A stretch of DNA of 64,000 nucleotides from Parafrankia irregularis (GTDB lineage Bacteria; Actinomycetota; Actinomycetes; Frankiales; Frankiaceae), in NCBI RefSeq assembly GCF_001536285.1, contig NZ_FAOZ01000005.1, positions 1 through 64,000 of the forward strand, written 5' to 3'. Made by a program: the position numbers and the translations under genes. The notes under the pieces were generated by a model, which was given only the letters and a program-made list of their open reading frames with translations, did no database searches and was not told where the DNA came from. Below, in pieces: positions 35,605-44,046 of the stretch. Within the stretch, counting starts at the first letter, position 1, and every line of letters starts with the position of its first letter.

Positions 35605-37623
35605 TTAAGGTATTGGTATCTTGGCTGGGCGAGATTCCATGTACAAAAGTAGGTACGGATTCTCCTCCTTCTGGAAGATCGCCGCGAGGAGTTTTTGCCG
35701 GCTAACCTGACCGGCCTCGTGTATTGCAACAATAATCGCTCGCGCGACTCTCCGGTCTGGCTCCGAACTGTAAAGCCCTAGTAGTGTGTCACCGTCACTA
35801 AGATCGCAGTGCTTACCCACAAGTCGCGCAGCAAATTCCCTAACATAGCCCTGGCGATCTAGATCCGAGAGAATCTCCAGGGACAGCGTCCTTATGCGTT
35901 TTGAGCGGCGAGTGGACTTACGTAGGAATGTTAGCAAGATCTGAGATTCTGCGTAATCGTCGTGTTTGAGGCCTCCTTCTTCGATCGTTGCGATGAGTCG
36001 ATCCTCGATATCGGATCCGTAGAACGCTCGAAGATAGGTGAGAAAATGCCCTACCATATGCGGCGAGTTCACAAGTTGGTCGAGCACCGAGGCAACCGCA
36101 TAGTCACTATTAAGAGTCTTTAGACGCGTCAGAGAGTATCTTGTATCCCTATCATTCTTGTGCTTTATCGAGTCATCGAAGATCGCCTCTAGCTTCTCTC
36201 CGACCCTCGGATCACCCGTGGCGATACCATAATTAATTGCATCTTTCTCCGCGCCCTCGAGCTCTGACTCCACATCCGCCCAGTTGACGACCTTTGATTT
36301 CTGCGGAGCGAGCGCCATCCCCATGGAACTAAGGAGCCTTGCTACGTCACGCACTACCTGACGTAGGCCATCCAACGAATCTCCTAGGAGAGTAATATCG
36401 TCCGAGAAGCGCCAGTATTCGACTCCTCGTTGCGTCAAATACGAGTCGATCGGCAAAAGGTAGACGTTAGCGATGATGCCTGATGCGGGCGGCCCTTGCG
36501 GTATTCCGCGGACTCCATTGAGAGCCGAAAAATATTCGAGAAAGCTCGAAAGGTTGGCCAGTACCCACGGTTCGTCGATCGATGCTCTCAGTCTCGACAC
36601 GAGCACCTTGATTTGAATGCTTTCAAAGAAACTAGAGACATCGATCCTACCCAGAGAGTACGCCGGATTCTTTCTATGACTCTGATATATCTCGCGGCGC
36701 ATCTCTAGCCAGGCGCTGACTGGTCGGCGAATCTGACTTCGCTCAATATCCCATCGATCGCTGCACACGTTCTTGGAAAGCGACTTCTCTATCTTGGGCG
36801 CAAGATAGTAGATGAGCGATTCGTAAACAACTTGATCGAGTGGATTCATTCGCGCGATTGGTCGAAAATGAAGCTCGGATTTAGGGAAGTTGATAATCTG
36901 CGCAGGACTTGGCGAGTATCCGCGACCAAGTCTTTCAAGGAGATCCTCCCTGACCTGCAGCCAACTGTGGCGGTAGTCAGCGAGTTTTATGACGTCCGGA
37001 ACTTCCTGCTTGAAGTGAGCCCCGTACGATCTCTCCCAAGTCCTATCCATGATTTCCCCGAAGTCGGCCGGCATCGCCAGACCCTCGATCCTAGGAAACT
37101 CGGCAGGGAAAGTCGGCTCTTCCCTTCCGTTCTTCTCTCTTGGACCCGCTGCGGTGTGTGCCTTAGTGACGCCAGGGAAGGTTGGTTCCGAATCTGGCTT
37201 CGCCCGAATCCCAGCTACCGCCGATTCAATGCGGCGCACAGCATCCAGTCTACTGATTCCGAATAGATCCACAGAAAGAATCCGGGCGAGATGGCCGTCC
37301 GGCTTACAATCTTCGATCCGAAACAGAAGAAGACGCCTTTGCCTGCCAGTACGATCGGCATCGAATGCAGCCTGCCATTCGTGCGATACGGCATCAGAGG
37401 CGAGATATCTGTTCGACAATACGGCGATCATTCGTGCCGATGATCGAATAGCGCGATCGGCCTCGTGAACTGAGTGCGCGCCAGGAACGATGTCCCATTT
37501 ACGTATATGAGCGTTCCAACCAGCGTCTTCAAGCGTCCAGGCAATCCATTCGGCCCATGCCTGATCTCCTTGCTCATAGGAGACATAGAAGTCGGGAGCG
37601 CGGTCCTCCCCCCCAGCGGACAC
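35605..37623 (-). CDS. TIR domain-reverse transcriptase fusion
   Basis: 672 aa from GTG 37623, the only start since an in-frame TGA lies just upstream. Residues 10-140 are a TIR domain (DFYVSYEQGDQAWAEWIAWT), with candidate NADase Glu82 in SHEWQAAF. After a 50-residue linker, an RT domain spans about 200-460: motif A GRIDVSSFFE (Asp328), motif B GIPQGPPASG (PQG 375-377), motif C RFSDDITLL (FSDD, Asp408/409). The last 200 residues are alpha-helical, HEAT-like, as in AbiA/UG-type RTs. No retron NAXXH or VTG element and no msr-msd-like RNA gene is visible. No maturase or endonuclease domain, so not a group II intron. Defence RTs make DNA in response to phage, and TIR domains kill by NAD+ depletion. 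The fusion suggests sensor and effector in one chain. Confidence 0.87.
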   Translation of the reverse strand: MSAGGEDRAPDFYVSYEQGDQAWAEWIAWTLEDAGWNAHIRKWDIVPGAHSVHEADRAIRSSARMIAVLSNRYLASDAVSHEWQAAFDADRTGRQRRLLLFRIEDCKPDGHLARILSVDLFGISRLDAVRRIESAVAGIRAKPDSEPTFPGVTKAHTAAGPREKNGREEPTFPAEFPRIEGLAMPADFGEIMDRTWERSYGAHFKQEVPDVIKLADYRHSWLQVREDLLERLGRGYSPSPAQIINFPKSELHFRPIARMNPLDQVVYESLIYYLAPKIEKSLSKNVCSDRWDIERSQIRRPVSAWLEMRREIYQSHRKNPAYSLGRIDVSSFFESIQIKVLVSRLRASIDEPWVLANLSSFLEYFSALNGVRGIPQGPPASGIIANVYLLPIDSYLTQRGVEYWRFSDDITLLGDSLDGLRQVVRDVARLLSSMGMALAPQKSKVVNWADVESELEGAEKDAINYGIATGDPRVGEKLEAIFDDSIKHKNDRDTRYSLTRLKTLNSDYAVASVLDQLVNSPHMVGHFLTYLRAFYGSDIEDRLIATIEEGGLKHDDYAESQILLTFLRKSTRRSKRIRTLSLEILSDLDRQGYVREFAARLVGKHCDLSDGDTLLGLYSSEPDRRVARAIIVAIHEAGQVSRQKLLAAIFQKEENPYLLLYMESRPAKIPIP

Positions 37624-37827
37624 ACTGGCAGCATCTCACAACGTGTCGACAAGATCTGATTCGCCCCACGATCGACGGTGCTGCTGCGAGCGGACAGGCC
37701 ACGCGATCAAGGCTGACTTTTGGCATGCCGGCCCGCACGGGGTAGCGGGTTGGCACTGACGTTCAGGCCCACGAGTGGACCACTCGTGGAACACTTGACG
37801 ACATCGGGCCGGGCTGGCGGCGGGGGG

Positions 37828-39639
37828 ATGGTGTCGACGAGTCGCAAGCTGGTGCTTCGATCGCTCGTGGTCGTGGTCGCTGCGGTTGGTGCTGTTGGGT
37901 TGTGGGCTACCGGAGAGTCGGTGTCAGCGGCGAAGGCCGGTGTCTTATGGCAGCTCGGCTTGGGCCTGTTCACCGCATTGCTGACTGCGCAGACGATCGT
38001 GTTCGCGGTCAGCGCGGACCCTGAGACGGTCTGGCCGTCGTTCCTCGACCTGGTGGAAGAGACCGGCCTCGTCCTCTGGCTGACGGCGGGTACCTTCTCC
38101 GTGCTGCTTCCTGCGGCCGCGGACATCACCGGACGCGGTGGTGTCTTGGCCGACCTCAGTCTCGGGCTCGTGGTCGCGCAGCTCATCTTGGGCATCGACT
38201 CGCTACAGGCGCTTCTGCGGGTGCTCGCCGGTGAGGGCCGGCAACTCTTCCTTGCTCGGTTGGCATCCGAGGATCTCAGGCGGGCCGCGCGGTCCGGCCG
38301 GCCGGTTCAGGTCGACCGGGCGCACGCGCTTGCCGGGTACTTGGGGGCGGTCGAGACGGCCATCGATAGCGCGGACGTCGCGGCTCTCGGTCAGCGCATG
38401 ACGGAAGTGGCACGGCAGGCACGCGACGACGAGCACGCCGAGGTCGCCCGGTGGCGGTTGGCGCTGCTCACGTACCTGATCGAGCGGGTCGGGCGCGCGG
38501 TGCTTTACCACGATCTGACCGGCGATGCGGCGCGCGTCGCGCTACCCCACCTAATCGACGGGGCGTTGCACTCCAGCTACCGACTCACCGAGCTGACCGG
38601 CACCGGAGCGGCGCCGGAGGATCACGTCAGCGATCTCGAAGCGGCGGTCACCCTGGGCCAGGTCTGCCGTGTAATCGGCTGGCTTCAGCAAGCCGCACAC
38701 GAGCGGCTTCAGGAACGGCCGGACGACGTGAGCGCCCGACAGGTGATCTCGTCGGTCGCCAAGGGCCGGCTACGGATCGTTCAGTTTGTCGATCCGGACC
38801 CGCCCGGCTTCTACCGGCAGGCAGAGGACCCCTGGCCGTACGGGTTGAGCGATCCGGCCGCGGTCCTGGTGTGGCTTTGGTCCATGTGCGAATTCGGCGG
38901 GTCCTGGGTAGGCAGTGGCCTGTACGTGCTCGCCGAGGTGATCACCGGCGAGAAGTTCTACGGCAACTACTGGAACGACGACTGCATCTTCACCGAGATC
39001 GAGCGGCGGATCGGCGCCGACGGATCCCGGCCGCACCGCACCGAGGACGGGCGCGCCGCCGAGGTCGTCGCGGCCTGTGGAGGGCTACAGACCGTCGCGC
39101 TGGAGCTGTGCGCGACCGTCATCGCGGGTCTGCGCAACGCCCGCTACACCCCACCGGCTGGCTTCGAGCAGGACCCGACCTTCTCGACCGACCGGCGGTA
39201 TCTGCGCTCACAGATCACGATGTTCGCCACATACGACTGCCTTCCCGACCCGGATAGCGCGTTGGACTGGCTCTCGACCGCGCTGTCTCAGTTCCCGACC
39301 CGACGCTCGTTATGGCGCACCGTCGACACCGCGGTCTCCGCCGCCGGGCATCCGGGCACCCTCGACCTACACGGGCCGGACGCCCGGCCGGCCGCGACGA
39401 CTCTCGCGGCCCTGTGCTGTCTCCAGATGCACCGACCGGACGATGCACGCGAGTTCGTCGATCGCCTGCCTGAGCCGCTCGTCGCCGGTGCCTTGCAGCT
39501 TGCCCGCTTCTCGCTGACCACCGACGGACCTGCAGAGCCGGTCATGCTCACCTGGTCACCCCGCACGGCCGATCGCCTCGGCGACCGACCGGCACGGCGA
39601 CAGGAACTGTTGGGCATCGTCGAAGCGATCCTCCGGTGA
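37828..39639 (+). CDS. Four-TM membrane protein with large cytoplasmic domain
   Basis: 603 aa from ATG 37828, after a G-rich ribosome site (GGCGGGGGG); an in-frame upstream start at 37720 would overlap the TIR-RT promoter. Four hydrophobic segments lie in the first 150 residues (LVVVVAAVGAVGLWATG, LGLGLFTALLTAQTIVFAV, LVLWLTAGTFSVLLPAA, LSLGLVVAQLILGIDSLQAL). The remaining 450 residues are soluble and helical without a recognised motif. Its stop overlaps the next gene by four bases (GTGA), so it opens a three-gene operon divergent from the TIR-RT operon. No family name can be given. A membrane effector or stress sensor is possible. Confidence 0.75.
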   Translation: MVSTSRKLVLRSLVVVVAAVGAVGLWATGESVSAAKAGVLWQLGLGLFTALLTAQTIVFAVSADPETVWPSFLDLVEETGLVLWLTAGTFSVLLPAAADITGRGGVLADLSLGLVVAQLILGIDSLQALLRVLAGEGRQLFLARLASEDLRRAARSGRPVQVDRAHALAGYLGAVETAIDSADVAALGQRMTEVARQARDDEHAEVARWRLALLTYLIERVGRAVLYHDLTGDAARVALPHLIDGALHSSYRLTELTGTGAAPEDHVSDLEAAVTLGQVCRVIGWLQQAAHERLQERPDDVSARQVISSVAKGRLRIVQFVDPDPPGFYRQAEDPWPYGLSDPAAVLVWLWSMCEFGGSWVGSGLYVLAEVITGEKFYGNYWNDDCIFTEIERRIGADGSRPHRTEDGRAAEVVAACGGLQTVALELCATVIAGLRNARYTPPAGFEQDPTFSTDRRYLRSQITMFATYDCLPDPDSALDWLSTALSQFPTRRSLWRTVDTAVSAAGHPGTLDLHGPDARPAATTLAALCCLQMHRPDDAREFVDRLPEPLVAGALQLARFSLTTDGPAEPVMLTWSPRTADRLGDRPARRQELLGIVEAILR

Positions 39640-40202
39640 GCACCGGTCCTACCCCCGCGCCGGACCTGTGGCGGCGGAGCTTGCCCGCGGTCGAGACTGC
39701 CGCGACCGTGTGGACGGTGCAGGTCGCGACGCCATGGCTCACCGATCCCGACCACCAACGGGTCCGGGACGACCTCGACCTCGTCCTGTTCCTCCGGGCG
39801 CTCAAGGAGCAGACCGGCTTCTGCTTCCGGCGCGTCCTGCTCTACGACCCGCCGAGCGACCTCGGCGGCGCGCCAGACAGGTACGCCGCCGCCCAGGCCG
39901 ACCACGCGGCCTGGATCGGTCGGGTCCGCAGGCACCTCGCCGCCATCGGCGCCGAGGGAAGCGCTGGTGGATCGCTTCCCGATGGCTGCGAGTACTCGGT
40001 CCGGCTGCTCATCCTCGGCCGGGCGGGCACACGTACCGCCCCGGCGGTCGAAGATGGGCTCTGGACCGAACAGACACCACCGGCCGACGTTCAAGCCGCG
40101 TGGTCCGACCCGCGGCTGATCCCGCTCGACCCACACGAGGAATCCATCATCGGACCGCATCGGGACCGCAACCCACTGTGGCAAGGGGCGTTCCTTGGCT
40201 GA
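39636..40202 (+). CDS. Unknown protein, middle gene of GT2 operon
   Basis: 188 aa from GTG 39636, overlapping the stop of the upstream gene by four bases. Soluble, with a predicted alpha/beta core: WTVQVATPWLTDPD, DLVLFLRALKEQTGFCFRRV and a later CEYSVRLLILGRAG. No catalytic motif I recognise. The final eight bases overlap the glycosyltransferase start. Strict overlap with both neighbours shows that the three products act together. Confidence 0.7.
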   Translation: MSTGPTPAPDLWRRSLPAVETAATVWTVQVATPWLTDPDHQRVRDDLDLVLFLRALKEQTGFCFRRVLLYDPPSDLGGAPDRYAAAQADHAAWIGRVRRHLAAIGAEGSAGGSLPDGCEYSVRLLILGRAGTRTAPAVEDGLWTEQTPPADVQAAWSDPRLIPLDPHEESIIGPHRDRNPLWQGAFLG

Positions 40203-41094
40203 CGAGCCCTTCATCGACCCTGCCCTCGGCCTCACGCTCGTCGGGCACCGCTCCCTGGCCGATCGGACAGGACCGGTCAGTATCTGCATCCCTGCCCACA
40301 ACGAAGCCGAGACCATCACCGAGGTCGTCAGCGAGGCTCGCCGAGCGATCGGGATGCTCGGAGCGGACGGTGAAGTCATCGTCGCGGCAAGCGCCTGCAC
40401 CGACGAGACTGTGACGCTCGCCCGTGCGGCTGGCGCACGCGTGGTCGAAGCCGGGAAAGGTAAGGGCAACGCGGTCAAAGCCGCACTCTCGGAAGCAACC
40501 GGCACGGTCGTGGCGACTGTGGATGGCGACTTCCGATACTTCGGCTCTGAACCGATCGCCGCGACGCTGCTTCGGCCGATCATGGCGGGAATCGTCGACG
40601 CGACGATAGCCGATCTCTACTGGCGCCCCCTCTATCCGCAGATGTGGCTGTACGGCTTCCTGGCCCCGCTGGCGGGCCGCATCTTCCCCGAGATGCTATC
40701 CAAGGTCGGCGCGACCCCCTGGTCAGGGCAACGAGCCGCGGTCCGGTCCCTGTGGCCGGCTGACCTACCCGACGGCTTCACGGTCGATCTCACTCTCAAC
40801 CTGGCATGGAACGACGCACAGGCACGCGTCCGCCCGGTGCCTGTCGATGACTGGGTTAACCCTCAACGCCCCAAGCCTGAGTTGCTCCGGCAGGAGTTCG
40901 ACATCATCACCGCCCACGGGGTGACGAAGGGACGTATTCTCCCCGGAGAGGTTGAATCACTGTCTTCCTGGTTCACGCAGACTCAGCATCGCATGGCAAC
41001 CTACCGGCCCGATGTTGATGACGTCGAGGAGTTCGAGCAAATGCTACTTCGCGAGGGCATTAGGTCCATATGGCCGCCTGACGGCACGGGCTAA
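40195..41094 (+). CDS. GT2-family glycosyltransferase (GpgS-like)
   Basis: 299 aa from TTG 40195, preceded by AAGGGG. Nucleotide-sugar fold: VSICIPAHNEAETITEVV, then SACTDETVTLARAAGARVV, GKGKGNAVKAAL and the acidic VATVDGDFRYFG where a DXD-like metal site is expected. The arrangement resembles glucosyl-3-phosphoglycerate synthase and related actinobacterial GT2 enzymes. No membrane segments. As the last gene of a coupled operon on a mobile element, it is unlikely to be the housekeeping enzyme. Donor and acceptor unknown. Confidence 0.82.
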   Translation: MADEPFIDPALGLTLVGHRSLADRTGPVSICIPAHNEAETITEVVSEARRAIGMLGADGEVIVAASACTDETVTLARAAGARVVEAGKGKGNAVKAALSEATGTVVATVDGDFRYFGSEPIAATLLRPIMAGIVDATIADLYWRPLYPQMWLYGFLAPLAGRIFPEMLSKVGATPWSGQRAAVRSLWPADLPDGFTVDLTLNLAWNDAQARVRPVPVDDWVNPQRPKPELLRQEFDIITAHGVTKGRILPGEVESLSSWFTQTQHRMATYRPDVDDVEEFEQMLLREGIRSIWPPDGTG

Positions 41095-41242
41095 ACCAGT
41101 CCGATCGGGCGGCAATGGAGCCCACGTTGACCTGAACCTCCGTCAAAACCCGGCCCGAAGCGGGACGACTACCTGCATCTAGATTAATCTACGAACGCGT
41201 CCGACACCACGACTCAGATCGCAAAACAATTTCGATTCCCCC

Positions 41243-41731
41243 TTAACCCTCCGGATCAACCCTGCGCAAGGGTCGAATTTGCCGACCTCCCCCCACCCTT
41301 TCCGCATACACCTGGAAGACTTCCGAAATAAAATCTTGTGCATACATTCCAAATCCAGCTGATCTGTTTTCCGCTAGCTCGCCAAGCGACCGCCGCAAGG
41401 CAGCATGCCCAAGGCCAGCTTGTCCGGCGTCTCTATAAAAGCCTCTCCATAGGTCACCAAATTCTTTAGGTGCATGTTTAGCGATATACCATTCATCGTA
41501 GCTGTGGTGCCAGTATGCAATTCGCGCTGCGCGCTCCTCGTTGTTCGCAGGCCCACAATCTAGATCCCCTAGCTTAAGAAAGATCTCCAGAAAGCGAGAG
41601 CGAAGATCCAGAAAGACCTGTGTGACCATAACACGCTGGAGACTCTTCTGCGTCCTCAAGGAGATGAATATCGCTATAACCGCGATAACCGTCGAGCCAA
41701 GGGCAGCGAAATCTCCCAAGTCGGGCATCAT
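41243..41731 (-). CDS. Single-TM protein of unknown function
   Basis: About 162 aa from ATG 41731 (an in-frame start at 41800 adds 23 residues). One N-terminal membrane segment (FAALGSTVIAVIAIFISL), then a cytoplasmic helical domain with WHHSYDEWYIAKHAPKEFG and many aromatic residues. This layout resembles DUF4760-type proteins found on mobile elements, though I am not certain. Relatively AT-rich. It stands alone, converging with the GT2 operon. Confidence 0.62.
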   Translation of the reverse strand: MMPDLGDFAALGSTVIAVIAIFISLRTQKSLQRVMVTQVFLDLRSRFLEIFLKLGDLDCGPANNEERAARIAYWHHSYDEWYIAKHAPKEFGDLWRGFYRDAGQAGLGHAALRRSLGELAENRSAGFGMYAQDFISEVFQVYAERVGGGRQIRPLRRVDPEG

Positions 41732-41883
41732 AAATCCATTCGACAGTGTGAGCGACAGGTCCCACCTTGGGTTACCCGATGCACCTGTCCACACACGCAA
41801 CGGCGGCTAATTACTGTATTCCTCAGGTGAGGCGTATAATTCCGAACCGCTCCCGACTCTTACCTTGACCGCTTCAAAGTGAT

Positions 41884-41920
41884 TGAGGGCCGCTGCCGCA
41901 CTTCAGCGCAGCGGCCCTCA
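41884..41920 (-). terminator. Terminator of the 135-aa gene
   Basis: TGAGGGCCGCTG (41884-41895) pairs with CAGCGGCCCTCA (41909-41920), a perfect 12-bp stem, with extra CGC/GCG pairing inside the loop. It begins 16 bases past the stop at 41937 and is followed on the minus strand by ATCACTTTG. Confidence 0.75.
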
Positions 41921-41936
41921 TCGCGTGTCAGGAGTG

Positions 41937-42344
41937 TCAGGTGCAACCGGTCAGCTGGCCGTAGAGCGCCAGTGCGAGTTCGGTGACGAACGCCTGTTCG
42001 TAGCGCTCTTCGGACCGGAACGTGGACGGCTGGATGTCAACCAGGTCGGCCGCGCGCGTGCGCCGTGCCGAGAGGGTCATACCTGCGGTGCCCGGTGCCA
42101 GGCACAACATGATCGACATGATCCGGTCTATCGGCGGGTCGAGCGCATCGACGGTGTCAGCCACCAACCGCGCAGCTTCGAGCGCCCGTTGTGCGTCGGG
42201 CGGTGCCTCCTCACTCGGCTTAGCTGGGTTGAGCAGGTCGACGAGCGCCATGCGGTCGAGCAGCGACCGGGCTCGTGCGCCGTGGCGCAGGGTCGCGCGC
42301 AGCTCGGAGCGGAGAGCCTCGAAGTCAACGGTCGGTGTGATCAT
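41937..42344 (-). CDS. Small helical protein of the element, 135 aa
   Basis: From ATG 42344; codon bias is good only from here, and the terminator just after the stop supports it. Mostly helical, with RSLLDRMALVDLLNPAK, ARLVADTVDALDPPIDRIMS and a C-terminal EERYEQAFVTELALALYGQ. No motif recognised. It lies between cargo and the conjugation genes and is transcribed against the latter. Confidence 0.7.
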   Translation of the reverse strand: MITPTVDFEALRSELRATLRHGARARSLLDRMALVDLLNPAKPSEEAPPDAQRALEAARLVADTVDALDPPIDRIMSIMLCLAPGTAGMTLSARRTRAADLVDIQPSTFRSEERYEQAFVTELALALYGQLTGCT

Positions 42345-42836
42345 CGCGGTTCGACAGGGGCCAATGTGACCCCACGGCGTCCCCCGTCGGTTCGCCTCCT
42401 CTCTGTGGCGGGTGTCCCGGACCTTGCCGGGGGACGTGTTCCGTCCGGGACGACCCAAGAGCATGCCAGGTTTGCAGCTTGATCGCCATGTTTGCCTGCG
42501 TTTGCCTGCTACAGATGACGCTTGTGGCGTGCAAGGGCAGTCGAAGGCCGTCACGTCGCGATGAGTCACACCTGCCCTGAGCTGCGCGGATGGCTGTCGG
42601 CCAGCACTTCCTCAGCAGTTCTCCCACACTTTCGCCGCGCAACGCCGACGTTCCGTGCTCAGTTCTTCGCCGTTTCTCAGCTGATACCCATCCGGAAGTC
42701 GGCGTTCTCATCTGCGAATCCCAACAGTCGGCTGTCCCATCATGGGAAACGTCGAACGGCAGCCACCAAAAGCGGTCCGGTCATGGGTCCGCCGAAGGAT
42801 GGCCGCCGACAGAAGATCAACCTATGGGAGACAAGA
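42345..42836. other. Divergent intergenic region in the element
   Basis: About 490 bases that separate the 135-aa gene from the plus-strand conjugation genes. It includes a doubled GTTTGCCTGC (about 42492-42511). It should hold two divergent promoters, which I cannot place. No gene seen. Confidence 0.4.
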
Positions 42837-43028
42837 ATGCGGCGCTACTACTATCGATCTCCCTTCGGGACCATCCTCCGATGGACCCTGGGAACCGGCG
42901 CATTGATCCTCTTCCTGACCGGCCTTCAGTGGCTCTTCGTCAAAGCACTGCCCGCGATTCTTCCGTTCACCGTCGTCGGAATCCTCGTCATCGCGGTCGT
43001 GTGGAGCGTCCATCGACTCTGGGAGTAG
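42837..43028 (+). CDS. Small two-TM membrane protein, 63 aa
   Basis: ATG 42837 follows GGGAG by seven bases. A short Tyr/Arg-rich start (RRYYYRSPFG) leads into two hydrophobic segments (LGTGALILFLTGLQWLFV and ILPFTVVGILVIAVVWSV). It is first of the plus-strand genes leading to TraB. Conjugative elements of actinomycetes often carry small membrane Spd proteins for intramycelial spread; this fits by size and place only. Confidence 0.72.
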   Translation: MRRYYYRSPFGTILRWTLGTGALILFLTGLQWLFVKALPAILPFTVVGILVIAVVWSVHRLWE

Positions 43029-43195
43029 CGAAGAACATCAATTCTCGTAGCAGGAGCGCTCCCTTTTTCGGTGGAACTCGCCGGGGCCACCGATCGACCT
43101 GTAGGACTCACCCGTCACTTCATGACGCCTGCCATGAATCCGGCGCCTAGTTTCCTCACTCCGTTCCCTGACGCACAGCAGAAGGAGCTATCACG

Positions 43196-43558
43196 ATGTC
43201 CAACTCACGTAACGCTCACACCAGCGAGACCGGCGACACCATGATTTTTGGAAGTCTGGCGTTGGCCGATCTGGAGAACCGTGCCACCCGAGCGTACGCC
43301 GAGCACGGGGACGGTTACACCGCGTCATCTGTCCTGCATGTGCTGTGGATGGACCACGCCGGCGAGTCCGTCCGGGAGGCGCTGAACCTCGTCTTCGTCG
43401 AGCTGGAGAGGTATCACGCGAGGACCCGAAAGGCGTGGCACGACCTGTACAACGCGTGGGCGGTGGCGGCGGGTTTGGATCCCATTCCCGACGATCCCGA
43501 CGAGGTTCTCGGCGACAAGCTCGGCACCGATTACGGCTTCGACTCCGACAGTATGTGA
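43196..43558 (+). CDS. Hypothetical protein of the conjugation region, 120 aa
   Basis: ATG 43196 follows AAGGAG at good spacing. Helical and acidic: LADLENRATRAYAEHGDGYT, VLWMDHAGESVREALNLVFV, ELERYHARTRKAWHDLYNAW, with an Asp-rich C-terminus. No known domain. Its place between two small membrane proteins suggests a role in transfer or spread. Confidence 0.75.
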   Translation: MSNSRNAHTSETGDTMIFGSLALADLENRATRAYAEHGDGYTASSVLHVLWMDHAGESVREALNLVFVELERYHARTRKAWHDLYNAWAVAAGLDPIPDDPDEVLGDKLGTDYGFDSDSM

Positions 43559-43607
43559 CACCGCATCGTCCTGTTCACCTCCTCAAGGAAAGGGTCCGGC
43601 ACTCACA

Positions 43608-43799
43608 ATGGTGAGCATCTCCGTCGTCGTTCTCCTGCTCTTCGCGGTCGTGGTTCTCGTCCGCTCGTACCGACTTTCCATCTCGTCGGCACTGCTGTGC
43701 ATCGCGCTCGGCTTCTACCTGGCCTCCTCCAGCCTCGCCCCGACGATCGGCGACATCATCGGCGAAGTCATCGGGATCGTTTCGACCGTCGGAGTCTAG
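43608..43799 (+). CDS. Small membrane protein, Spd-like, 63 aa
   Basis: ATG 43608 after AAGGAAAGGG. It is nearly all hydrophobic: VSISVVVLLLFAVVVLVRSY and a second half with ALLCIALGFYLASSSLAPTI ending IIGEVIGIVSTVGV. Two or three short membrane passes. Comparable tiny membrane proteins precede traB in actinomycete conjugative elements. No catalytic residues. Confidence 0.75.
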   Translation: MVSISVVVLLLFAVVVLVRSYRLSISSALLCIALGFYLASSSLAPTIGDIIGEVIGIVSTVGV

Positions 43800-43972
43800 A
43801 GGGAAATCGAGTTCTGCCTCTCGTCCTCGCGATGGCTGCCCTGTCGGATGAAAGCCCGCCGGTGATACTGCCGATTCTTATCGTGCAAGGAAACCGCAAG
43901 ACCGCCGGCCTTCACCGCCTGGAGGCAACATGGCGACGTAAGAAACAAACGACACCGAGCTACTAAATTCGC

Positions 43973-44017
43973 CCCGGGGCGCGGTCCTGACCGCCAAGAC
44001 AGACGCCGCGCCCCGGG
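43973..44017 (+). promoter_or_regulatory. Strong stem-loop in the traB leader
   Basis: CCCGGGGCGCGG (43973-43984) pairs with CCGCGCCCCGGG (44006-44017), a perfect 12-bp stem with a 21-base loop, 30 bases before the traB start. No T-run follows, so it may be a regulatory or attenuating structure rather than a plain terminator. Confidence 0.5.
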
Positions 44018-44046
44018 CTCCCCGCTCTCACGGAGGAACCATAAGT

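Noticed and set aside
35605-37623. Group II intron maturase or diversity-generating RT
   Set aside because: No maturase X or HNH domain, no intron RNA, no template/variable repeat pair; the TIR fusion and helical tail fit defence RTs better.
37624-37827. A retron msr-msd RNA gene upstream of the TIR-RT gene
   Set aside because: The divergent gap is short, I see no flanking inverted a1/a2 repeats, and the RT lacks the NAXXH and VTG retron elements. A covariance-model search would decide.
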